Of a DNA stretch of 12,958 nt, positions 1 through 7,339 are shown piece by piece. Below the pieces are notes generated by a model, which made no database searches, was not told where the DNA came from, and saw only the letters and a list, made by a program, of their open reading frames with translations. The DNA is from Lojkania enalia. Its lineage: Eukaryota; Ascomycota; Dothideomycetes; Pleosporales. The translations under genes and the position numbers were made by a program. The stretch lies in NCBI GenBank assembly GCA_010094045.1, contig ML986993.1, positions 1 to 12,958 of the forward strand, in the 5' to 3' direction. Position 1 is the first letter of the stretch; each line of letters starts with the position of its first letter.

Positions 1-80
1 GTCTCTTCCTGGCGCCTTGTCTGGGTTTGCTCTAAAGACGGCTGCTTTTACCTCATGCTTAGCTATCGGCTCGCAGTACC

Positions 81-258
81 GCCTCCGGCGCAAGGGTATG
101 TCCAGTGCGGCTCGGCCGTCCTCCCTGCTCGTGGTGGCAAACTGTAGAGAGCTTTGGGAGCGCCGCCACCTTTCCTGCTGCCGAGTCTCACACAGAAACT
201 TTAACCCTACCTTGGCTGAACCTTTCTCCAAGCCGCCCTGGTGATACAGAAGGGCTTG
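81..258 (+). repeat. 178-bp inverted repeat, left copy
   Basis: This segment recurs in inverted orientation at 5784-5961. The two copies are the same length with no gaps and differ by eye at only two positions, near 207 (C here, G in the equivalent strand of the other copy) and 214 (G here, A there). Similarity stops abruptly on both sides. Read on the minus strand, the copy starts with the last codons of the frame seen at 5447-5854, so it looks like a duplicated 3' gene end plus about 107 bp of 3' flank. On that strand this copy has CAA where the right copy has the stop codon TAA. Confidence 0.96.
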
Positions 259-431
259 GCAACCGCAAATGTGCCACCTACATCCTCAGCCCTTGTCGAG
301 CTGAAGATGGATCATCACACTAGCTCGAGCGGCTCCTTAGCCTCGCAGAGTCATGAAATCACTGCAGCATATTCCTCATTAAAAGCTGGCTGCTTCGCCG
401 AGCTGTCGCGCTCGCGCTGGCCTTCCCCGCC
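259..431. other. Presumed former upstream region of the patatin pseudogene
   Basis: No coding signal is convincing between the inner end of the left inverted repeat and the ATG at 432. The stretch is moderately GC-rich. A frame with no stops runs through it (241-525), but its composition is not protein-like and it conflicts with the frame of the patatin remnant. It is probably former promoter or 5' untranslated sequence. Confidence 0.4.
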
Positions 432-831
432 ATGCCCGAAAACGACCTCTGCTCGCCCGCGATGGTGGCGGCATTCGCGGCCTGTCGACGCTTCAGATCG
501 TGAAGCAGCTAATGGAAATTGTTAACCCGGAGCTGCGCATAACGGTCGACGAGTGCACTGATACATGTGTCGCTGTCGGACAGGATCTTCCAGAAACAGA
601 GACACCGCGTGACGATCAAGGGCCAGGTCCAAGGGCGATTTGATTCAGATGAGCTGGAGCGGGTGACCAGAGAGGTTGTTGTGAGACAAGGCCTGGCCGC
701 GGATGCACTCTTAAAGGACGCCCCAGATGCGAAGTGCAAAGTGTGAGTGAAAACCACGTAGTGCGGACCTAAGCGACATTGACAAGATGTAGATTCGTCT
801 ATGCAACAAGCAGCGAGCCGGGCGATACGTG
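432..831 (+). pseudogene. Patatin-like phospholipase N-terminal fragment, catalytic serine region deleted
   Basis: Fungal patatin-like phospholipases are serine acyl hydrolases, often the N-terminal domain of NLR-like (NACHT or NB-ARC plus repeats) proteins. The ATG at 432 has a strong context (CCGCC before it) and gives MPENDLC. The frame then shifts, apparently through loss of about four bases, into the oxyanion-hole motif DGGGIRGLS (461-487) followed by IVNPE. The next residues, LRITVDEC, normally lie well after the GTSTG nucleophile elbow, so roughly 30 codons carrying the catalytic serine are missing. Another frame change near 563-566 leads into SLSDRIFQK, then GQVQGRFD, DALLKDAPDAKCK and an intron (743-792, gtgagt...tag). 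The following exon reads VFVYATSSEPGDT up to a second donor (gtaagt at 832). Beyond this, homology is lost. The splice sites are preserved, so this decayed from a genomic copy and is not a retrocopy. Family assignment is from remembered motifs. Confidence 0.87.
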
Positions 832-1324
832 GTAAGTTTGTGACGATAACACATTACATATCGTCAACATCGAAGAGCCTTTGGCATGCACATGCAGTCG
901 CTAGTTGTACACTATATGTGGTAAAGCATTTCCTTAGACATGAAGAACTTCCCAACGAATCTTAGGTAGTAAATCATAAATTGCTATCCCCTTCGTCCGT
1001 CCACAGGTTAGCGCAGAAGACGAAACATTACTAGATATAGTTGATTCAAACTGAAGTCTTTATCGCGAAGTCAGATAGAGAGTCTAGGAGGCATCAATTA
1101 GGTTGCGAGAGCTAAACTGAGTAGATTGAGCAGAGGTGTAAGGTCTAAGGAGCTCAAGAGAGCTCCGGGCTAGCTAACTATATATACACGAGATAGGCGC
1201 TAGTCCTATTGCGTTATAGGATCATGTGCTAACCCTAGTGAGTCACAGAGGCAGGAGCTAGTCCTCATAAGTCACTGGAAGGTGAAAGTCCAGCATCACG
1301 TGCAACAGTCTTCAAGGGTGTACT
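832..1324. other. Unassigned stretch between two gene fragments
   Basis: After the second patatin donor site at 832 I see no continuation of the domain. A possible acceptor (atgcag, ending near 897) leads quickly to a stop. The rest is moderately AT-rich with short frames only. I see no repeat, RNA gene or coding frame worth reporting here. Confidence 0.35.
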
Positions 1325-1627
1325 GTGGGTGGAAGAAAAGCTCTGCGCCTGGAGCCACATAGGGAATACATCGTTGAGCAGATAATGGGAGGCACAACGG
1401 TGAAGAGAGTTGCGGAGATGTTGCAAGAGGATTTTGGAGTGAAAGTCAGTGAAAGGATATTGTACAGGCGATTCGACGAGTGGGATATAAGCCAACTTAA
1501 ACGGTTGAACCAACTCTACTTCAATGAGAGTTTCAATAACAGCAAGATTCTAGAGCAGCTTACCAGTGAAGGCTTCATACTATCAAAATGGCACGTCGCA
1601 GTCAGGAGATCTACTACTGTGACTTAA
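1325..1627 (+). pseudogene. Helix-turn-helix fragment, likely from a fungal transposase
   Basis: This 100-codon stop-free frame has two helix-turn-helix-like units. The first (roughly residues 8-55) contains LEPHREYIVEQI, RVAEMLQEDFGVKVSERIL and RRFDEW, resembling Clr5-type or transposase N-terminal HTH domains. The second (residues 58-92) contains LNQLYFNE, ILEQLTSEGFILSKW, the usual spacing for a second HTH in fungal integrase-like transposases. There is no ATG. The first in-frame residue of the domain is preceded by GTG, and an in-frame TGA lies upstream near 1281. The frame ends at TAA soon after the second unit, with no catalytic domain following. I read it as the N-terminal remnant of a mobile element, perhaps with a lost ATG. 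A diverged host DNA-binding protein exon is the alternative. Confidence 0.5.
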
Positions 1628-2012
1628 AGGTCTGACGTCAAACTGATCTTGGGGCGAGGGATATGGATTCCACACACCATCATGTTCTGTCTCAGATGAT
1701 ATCTCAGACCACGGTGGAGAAGCACTCTGCTGCGTCCCAGTGACTAGGTTCTGGCCGACGTTAGTTGTTCCCTCTGTCACTGGAGGGGAAGAGAATAAAT
1801 GAGAATTCTGCCTTGTCAGCATTTGAGTTTATCGATTCATATGATACCGCTTCAGGAGTTCCCACTAGATTTCCTTGAAGCATCAAACCGTGCTATGGAT
1901 TGGCTATGTCTTTCAACTGCGTCTGGATGGTTCAAACATGCGAAGCTCTCCAGCAAGAATCACTTTTATTTGTATCCCGCGCGACTTGTATAGTCAGCAT
2001 CCGATAACTATG
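1628..2012. other. Non-coding interval downstream of the oxidase gene
   Basis: Only short frames occur here and none looks protein-like. The part next to 2012 is the 3' flank of the minus-strand oxidase gene and should hold its 3' untranslated region and polyadenylation signals, none of which is distinctive enough to mark. Confidence 0.35.
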
Positions 2013-3527
2013 CTAGGTCAGCTTCGCAGTGTTGGAATTAGGGTCCACCGAGATCCCCAGTCGGTCAGTAAACACACTATTGAACATCCCCGTCGAGTTT
2101 AATTGCCGATACACAGCCAACCACTTGCTATATTTCCCATATCGCATCTGGACCTGCCTTCCAGTTACAGTGTCTAGATCCAGCCCCCAATGAACTCTGA
2201 CAGCAGGATTTCCCGAAATAACTCTCTGTGTAACACTCTTCAACAAGTCACCCCCAGTCATCACACCATAGATCATGTCCAACTCCACCATGCAGGTAGG
2301 TCTCCCTTCCTGAGGAGCAAGATATGCCTGCGATGGTGCGACAAAACGGAGAGCGATCGGCCCAGCAAGGTACCATCTCTTGGCGCTCGCCTCATCGGCG
2401 AAAATTGCGAAGAGGTTGTCGATGGAATTGACGAGGTTCTCATCGACCGGGAACGAAAGCTCCATGGCCAAGCCTTTGATGTTGTTGACCTTGCCGATAT
2501 TCAGCACGACGTAGCTCTTGTCGATGTAATTGACGTCGACAAGGGTGGAAAGGGCGTTGCCGACAATCCACGGACTGGCTTTTGGGAACTCGTTGAGAAT
2601 GTCGACGAGAACATCTTCCGCTACGGGCCAGCTGGCCAGGAGGCCAGCTAACCAGTTCTTGAAGCCGCGGCTGCCGGAAGCGTGCGTGGTCTTGACCTCG
2701 TTTGTGGTTTGGACGATGCAGTGGTGTACGCCCTTGATAGCATAGGGGTTGATGTCAACCTCATAGTGGCGGTTATATGTGAGCACTTCAGGAAGTAATC
2801 CCCCTTTCGTCATGGCTAGTTCAGTTTTGACGTTCTCCCAGGAACTGACCGTCCTGTTCTCGATAAGGAAGTACGTGGGCACCACCTCGATGATATAGGA
2901 GTATATGAGCCCCATGCACCCCATACACACGACGACTGACTGGAAGAAGTCGTCGTCTTGCTTGAGCGTCATGCCGGCCTTGGCTGCGTCAGTCGCAAAC
3001 TTGTCCTGATCAGTTATCCCGTTCGATGGCTCATATTGATACACGTCTCCGGTCTCACTGACGACGACAAGAGACCGAACACTGCTCGCCATTGGACCCA
3101 GCGTGATGCCTTTACCGTGAGTCCCGGTTGAGATTGCGCCTGCAAGTGTCTGCCCGTCGTATGCCCCTATATTGATTAGTGCTTTGCCTGCCTTGTCCAG
3201 TGCGAGGTTCAGCTCCCTGATTGTGATGCCGCTTTGGACTGCAAAGAGCGAAGACTCCTTTAACGGGTCCCGGAGCAATGAGGCATCAACCTTCAAGACT
3301 TGGTTCATACCATGGGGATCCAGGAGGATATCATCTGTCGGGGCTACATCCGAGAAGGAATGACCAGATCCGACAGCACGAACTTTCAAGTTTTCTTTTC
3401 GACCCAGCCGAATAGCATCGATAAGATCTTGCAAACTAGTGGGATAGAGGAGGTACTTTGGGTGACAAGTTTGTTGGCCAATGCAGTTGGACCAAGTGTT
3501 TGTGGAGGGTACGTTGCTCGAAGACAT
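2013..3527 (-). CDS. FAD-linked sugar-lactone-oxidase-like oxidoreductase
   Basis: This is a 504-residue intronless gene, full length for the aldonolactone oxidase group (D-arabinono-1,4-lactone / L-gulonolactone oxidase-like) of the vanillyl-alcohol-oxidase superfamily. Such enzymes oxidise a lactone or polyol with bound FAD and pass electrons to oxygen. The N-terminal FAD domain carries GSGHSFSD near residues 53-60. The histidine (about 56) matches the residue that holds FAD covalently in relatives. GQTLAGAISTGTHGKG follows near 125-140, and the GxxG-type strand MGCMGLIYSYIIEVVP near 202-217. The C-terminal half has the family's HWG motif near 446, then a TGMFNSVFTDRLG-type ending. There is no signal peptide or membrane segment. 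I start at the ATG at 3527, which has A at -3; the frame extends only two codons further and without ATG. It is divergent from the lectin gene, with 428 bp between the starts. The substrate cannot be told: ascorbate-like synthesis, carbohydrate oxidation and secondary metabolism are all possible. Confidence 0.92.
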   Translation of the reverse strand: MSSSNVPSTNTWSNCIGQQTCHPKYLLYPTSLQDLIDAIRLGRKENLKVRAVGSGHSFSDVAPTDDILLDPHGMNQVLKVDASLLRDPLKESSLFAVQSGITIRELNLALDKAGKALINIGAYDGQTLAGAISTGTHGKGITLGPMASSVRSLVVVSETGDVYQYEPSNGITDQDKFATDAAKAGMTLKQDDDFFQSVVVCMGCMGLIYSYIIEVVPTYFLIENRTVSSWENVKTELAMTKGGLLPEVLTYNRHYEVDINPYAIKGVHHCIVQTTNEVKTTHASGSRGFKNWLAGLLASWPVAEDVLVDILNEFPKASPWIVGNALSTLVDVNYIDKSYVVLNIGKVNNIKGLAMELSFPVDENLVNSIDNLFAIFADEASAKRWYLAGPIALRFVAPSQAYLAPQEGRPTCMVELDMIYGVMTGGDLLKSVTQRVISGNPAVRVHWGLDLDTVTGRQVQMRYGKYSKWLAVYRQLNSTGMFNSVFTDRLGISVDPNSNTAKLT

Positions 3528-3955
3528 GGTCAATCGTAGATGGAAGATCCGCTAACTGCGAAGACAGTGTATTAGGAATCCAAAGGAAATTCACAAAGTG
3601 AATGAGAATGTTATCGCCTCTGTAGTCTACTTTGTCTATTTTGGAACGTGTCTAGCTCCGAGTATCTGATAGGTTCTGAAAATTTTCCTACCCCTTGCAC
3701 GATCGACACCCTGAGGCGAAATGTGATTGGTTTAGATGAGCTCGCTTAGCCTAGCGAGCCAATCACATTTTCACTGCACAAGTTGTCGACCGTGCAGGGG
3801 ATAAGTCCCCACCAGTGCTTTTGTTTGTCTATGGCACACTGGCCTGCTGCATGACTCATTAGGCGCCTTTCAGTGTATGATGCAGAGGGAGACCAAATCT
3901 TTCCACCTCCAATTCCAAAGTTGATAACGAAATATCAGTACAAGCGAACTCAGCC
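3528..3955. promoter_or_regulatory. Shared upstream region of the divergent oxidase and lectin genes
   Basis: The 428 bp between the two start codons must hold both promoters. Its centre is occupied by the palindromic element at 3691-3801, whose arms each carry a CCAAT/ATTGG pentamer (3726-3730 and 3759-3763). CCAAT boxes are bound by the HAP complex in fungi; whether these are used is unknown. No clear TATA box was identified. Confidence 0.5.
3691..3801. mobile_element. Palindromic MITE-like element with TA flanks
   Basis: This 111-bp segment is almost entirely an imperfect inverted repeat. The left end starts CCCCTTGCACGATCGAC, and the right end read in reverse starts TCCCCTGCACGGTCGAC. 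The inner parts of both arms read AAATGTGATTGG. A tight inner hairpin, GCTCGCT (3740-3746) against AGCGAGC (3753-3759), closes the centre. A TA dinucleotide lies immediately outside each end (3689-3690 and 3802-3803), as expected for a Tc1/mariner-type target duplication. It encodes nothing and has the size of a miniature inverted-repeat transposable element. With a two-base duplication and no second copy in the window, a native regulatory palindrome remains possible. Confidence 0.6.
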
Positions 3956-5107
3956 ATGGCTACTCACAATCTTGTCGATACCTCACTCGCCGCGACGAGC
4001 ATTGGACAGGGCTTATACCTGTATTTCCAGACAGCAGACGGTGGATTGGCGGAAATCTCTCGCCCCTCCTCGACTGGCTCTTACTCGGCCCCAGCGCTCA
4101 TCAGTTTGGCCGCGAGACTCATCAATGGTGCTTCCAATCCGAAGGCTGCTAAACTGTTCACTCCTCTGGCGGCGTCAACCTACCGGGGTAACAAGGTCAG
4201 TGGCCCTGATTTGCACTCCATGTCTACTAGAATGATTTCTCACCTGCACCGCAGTACTTGTTTTATGTCGACGACAAAAATACTCTTCGTGATGTGTACT
4301 TCAGCAATGGTGCATGGAACTATGGCACTCTTCATGACACCTTGCCCACCCAATGCGCTCAATACTCCAAACTCGCGGCGGTTACGTTGGTGAATCAATA
4401 CGACGTAAACTTTCTCTGCCTCTACTACCAGACCTCCGACATGACTGCGGATATCAAATCGGTCAACTACTCCCCTCATGGGTGGAAGAACGGCCAACCG
4501 GACCTGACTGATCCTCCTCTTTTCGGCACATCTCTCGCAGCCGTCAAGCCAGAGGCAGGTATCAACATCGCCGGCGGTGGCAACCTCGGCGTTCTCTTTT
4601 TCCAATTTGACAACCTTGGGCTAGCGTCCTCGCAGAACAATGGTATGCCGTTCCATTGGGCTTCACCCAAGTACTCTAAACTGTTACATCTCTCTGACAT
4701 CGTTCTCAGCAATCAACCAAGGCTTCCAAAATACCAAGCTCTCTCCCCACAGCGCCCTCGCCGCCGTCGATGACGGAAGCATCGCTCACTGTTTCTATAC
4801 ATCCGATGACAACCAAATTCAGAGGGTCTCGGTCGACAGCAACGGCGCCTTGACAGGACCTGTCTCGATTGTGTCGGCACAAAACACGACACCCAAGAGC
4901 GGCATTACCGCCGTATTGTTGCCCACATCTCCGGAAGAGCTCGTTCTCTTTTACCAGAATCAGCAGGCTGACCTGTACGCCTCCATCTTCAAACAGGGTG
5001 AAGGTTTGTCTTTTCATCTAGTGCTCGCAAGGAACCCCTCTATGCAGCCCGCCGCGTCGTCCTCCGGGGACGGCTGGAGCTCTACTGGATCCCAAAGACT
5101 GACGTAA
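3956..5107 (+). CDS. Propeller lectin, fungal fucose-specific-lectin-like
   Basis: Three exons are supported: 3956-4195, 4255-4642 and 4710-5107, giving 341 residues. Intron 1 (59 bp, gtcagt...cag) joins RGNK to YLFYVDD in frame. Intron 2 (67 bp, gtatgc...cag, with CTGAC at 4694-4698) joins SSQNN to AINQGF. The ATG has an ideal context (GCCATGG). The protein is built of repeats with a hydrophobic-aromatic strand followed by polar residues: YLYFQT, YLFYVDD, LCLYYQTSD, LGVLFFQFD, HCFYTSDD, LVLFYQNQ. This is the pattern of six- or seven-bladed fungal lectins of the AAL/FleA type, which bind fucosylated glycans. There is no signal peptide, which is usual for these lectins. The called C-terminus may be wrong: a seventh strand-like motif, LELYWIPKTD, lies in another frame from 5074 and is open to a TAG at 5161, suggesting a one-base frameshift or an unrecognised short intron. 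Sugar specificity is inferred from the fold only. Confidence 0.8.
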
Positions 5108-5163
5108 GGAGCGGAGCTGAAAGTATGGCTGATCCCACAAGCTCAGATACAGATTGGAGCTAG

Positions 5164-5446
5164 ATTTGGTTGACATTATTTTGAGATTGGCGGGTTGAAT
5201 CTGATAGACAACTTTGGTGCAGCTAAGAAAGCCTTACGAACTTCATTCTGGAGTAATGCCCTGCTGACCGCTTCGCTGTTTTGTGCAATTGTTTCTTAGT
5301 AAAGGCTGAGGATTATGCGGCTCGTGTCACGACTCAACCCTATTCCCACTGAGCCATGCTTGATCCAAAAGGATACGATATACCGAATGGCATGTCTGGG
5401 AATAAGATAGTATATATGCTCGTTACAGCTCGCTAATTTCAACCCT
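5164..5446. other. Non-coding interval after the lectin gene
   Basis: Nothing coding is convincing here. The stretch should contain the 3' untranslated region of the lectin and the former promoter of the pseudogene that follows. TATATATGC at about 5410-5418 lies about 30 bp upstream of that pseudogene's ATG and could be its old TATA-like element. Confidence 0.35.
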
Positions 5447-5854
5447 ATGCCTGCTACTTCCTATCCTCCAGAAAATGACTAGGAGGCAGGTAGGCGTTAC
5501 ATTATAAAATCTCTAATAGTCCAGGCAAATCCAGACCCTCCCCCTCACAAACTGAAGACACACCGTCCCAGAAGTCTCATTAAGTATGTTGAGCGTGATG
5601 GTGAACTACGAACTCATGACGACTTGCCTGAGGATGTCCGCGAACAGTTGTATGCAGACGAACGCAAATGTACTCTCCATGCAGTCATGTAAACAAGGCT
5701 TGATTTCTTAGGAGTTATCCATCACGGCACTGAAGATTTCGGTTATGTAGTTTCGTTCTTTAACAAGGAGTGCTTAAGAGCAGCAAGCCCTTCTGTATCA
5801 CCAGGGCGGCTTGGAGAAAGGTTCAGCTAAGGTACGGTTAAAGTTTCTGTGTGA
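5447..5854 (+). pseudogene. Unidentified gene broken by three nonsense codons
   Basis: One frame of 136 codons runs from an ATG at 5447 to a TGA ending at 5854, interrupted by TAG at 5480, TAA at 5690 and TAA at 5828. Between the stops it looks like a real protein: KTHRPRSLIKYVERDGEL, THDDLPEDVREQLYADE, then GVIHHGTEDFGYVVSFFNKE and a serine/glycine/arginine-rich tail. All three stops could come from CAG or CAA by C-to-T change. For the third this is directly supported, since the duplicated copy of this end (minus strand of 81-258) has CAA at that codon. The last 24 codons lie inside the right inverted repeat. I do not recognise the family. A small conserved fungal hypothetical protein is the safest description. 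It could instead be several exons of a larger gene, but no good splice sites remove the stops. Confidence 0.55.
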
Positions 5855-5961
5855 GACTCGGCAGCAGGAAAGGTGGCGGCGCTCCCAAAGCTCTCTACAG
5901 TTTGCCACCACGAGCAGGGAGGACGGCCGAGCCGCACTGGACATACCCTTGCGCCGGAGGC
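5784..5961 (-). repeat. 178-bp inverted repeat, right copy
   Basis: This is the inverted partner of 81-258, with two mismatches over 178 bp. It is contiguous with the coding-like frame that enters from 5447, so this copy is probably the original location and the left one the duplicate. No target-site duplication is visible around either copy. It carries no transposase or long-terminal-repeat signals (no TG...CA ends). Confidence 0.96.
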
Positions 5962-6068
5962 GATGGTTTGTACATATAGCTGACGAGGAGAGTGCTGTGT
6001 GTAGCTCTGAATAGTCTTGCCGAGCATGGCCACTACTACATCTCTCCTAGTATTCCTCCCTCACAAAC

Positions 6069-6263
6069 ATGGACGATCCAGATGCCTCGAGGCCATCGGA
6101 CGTCAAACTGCAACACACCTCCACGGCCCTAGAGATTGTAATGCACATGTAAGGAGCCGCTGGGTGTTTGGCCGTACGACAGCTGTACGACCAAGACATG
6201 CAGAGCCTTTCCACCTTCGTTTGTGCTTACAACGGCGGCGTTCCGCCGGTAACGCTCAGTTGA
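6069..6263 (+). pseudogene. Degraded coding fragment of unknown function
   Basis: From the ATG at 6069 the frame reads MDDPDASRPSDVKLQHTS and ALEIVMHM, meets TAA at 6150, then continues as GAAGCLAVRQLYDQDMQS and STFVCAYNGGVPPVTLS to TGA at 6261. The residue mix is much more protein-like than that of the longer overlapping open frame (6017-6616), which is rich in arginine, histidine and serine as expected of an off-frame reading of GC-rich DNA. I cannot name the family. It may be a leftover exon, perhaps once joined to other exons by introns that can no longer be recognised. Confidence 0.35.
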
Positions 6264-7339
6264 ACCACAAGCCGAAGCGCAGGCTTCGATTGTCAGGCCC
6301 GCCGCACTCTAGTTCAACTCCTTCCCATCACATTGTATTTCCCTTCAACGAGCCGAGACTAGCGCCCGCTGCGGCTTGGTCTAGTAATCGGCACGCCGGT
6401 GGACTCGAAAAGCACGAGGGCGTGGAGGCTCGATCGGGTGGTCCCATCGGTCTGCGGAAGGGACAACGGCGGATATTAGCACTTAGGGGCGGCGTGATAG
6501 TAGGCATCGCTGTGCGTTGGACTGCATCTCGAGGTGTGTGGGGGTTTGCTATATCGAGGCTGACGAAACAAGCACCGGCCTTGCCTTATCACTGTTCCCA
6601 ATCCAGTCGGATTTAATAATAATCCGAACACTTATGTAATGTGCACAGCCACACACTCTTCGGTAAAATACCCGCCGGTGTATAAGGTAAGACGTGTGGG
6701 GTCATCGCGCATTAGCCCAGATCAGTGGTTCGCTTCCGCCAGAAGTACCAATCGACAGGACGGTGCTGCATGAAATCGCGCCCCGCAGTGCGCATAGGGC
6801 TGATGGTGGCTTCCTGGTATCAGAGGGAGGTAGCGAGGTAGGATAAGGTGTTCTAGGCAAATTCAGAGCGAAAAAGGCTTAAGGTTGGCGCTGTAAGGAG
6901 AGAAGTCTGTTATACTATGACATAAAGCGCTATACAAATCAGGTGCGGAAGCGACGATACAAACGTAATTTTTACGCAAAGTGGAATATTAGCATTCAGA
7001 ATTAGCTGCAGCTGATTATTTTTGTAGAATTATGGCAATATTCGTTGTGCGTATAAGCTTTGTAGTTGCTGAAAGTCAAAGTACCCCTTATTTGTCCCGC
7101 CATACCGTGCGTCCCGCTACGCAGGGATGCACCTTAGGTTATAGAATGCATGGTGGTTAAACGAATCACTATAATACACTATAGGCTAATAAGTGTGGGG
7201 GAAGCGAACATCCTTGACTAATCATATTGCTACATATGAATCTTATATAATTAGAGGCTCTAGAAATATGAGAGTGGAATAGGAGGTAATGCAGACTTGT
7301 TCAAATTGGACTCAAAATTCACACCAAGTTCCCAACGCT
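6264..7339. other. Gene-free transition from GC-balanced to AT-rich sequence
   Basis: The first 350 bp are GC-rich with long open frames on composition grounds alone. From about 6610 the DNA turns AT-rich and stop-dense. I found no tRNA: the TTCGCTTCC-like stretch near 6730 lacks the matching arms. I found no repeat and no coding frame. The last part lies downstream of the minus-strand pseudokinase gene. Confidence 0.4.

Noticed and set aside
241..525. A 94-codon plus-strand frame over the start of the patatin remnant
   Set aside because: It lies out of frame with the DGGGIRGLS motif and has no protein-like features.
2190..2745. Open frames on the plus strand opposite the oxidase gene
   Set aside because: They are antisense shadows of a well-supported minus-strand gene.
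5490..5519. Possible intron (gtaggc...atag) in the 5447-5854 pseudogene
   Set aside because: At 30 bp it is too short for a fungal intron, and removing it does not eliminate any stop codon.
81..5961. The 178-bp inverted repeats as terminal repeats of a DNA transposon
   Set aside because: There is no target-site duplication and no intact transposase inside, and the right copy continues an external coding frame, so a duplicated gene end fits better.
6017..6616. A 600-base stop-free frame on the plus strand (199 residues)
   Set aside because: It starts at TTG, its composition (Arg, His, Ser, Pro) is that of an off-frame reading of GC-rich DNA, and another frame in the same stretch looks more protein-like.
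6725..6800. Possible tRNA T-arm (GGTTCGCTTCC)
   Set aside because: The stem bases do not pair well, and no acceptor, D or anticodon arms can be laid out around it.
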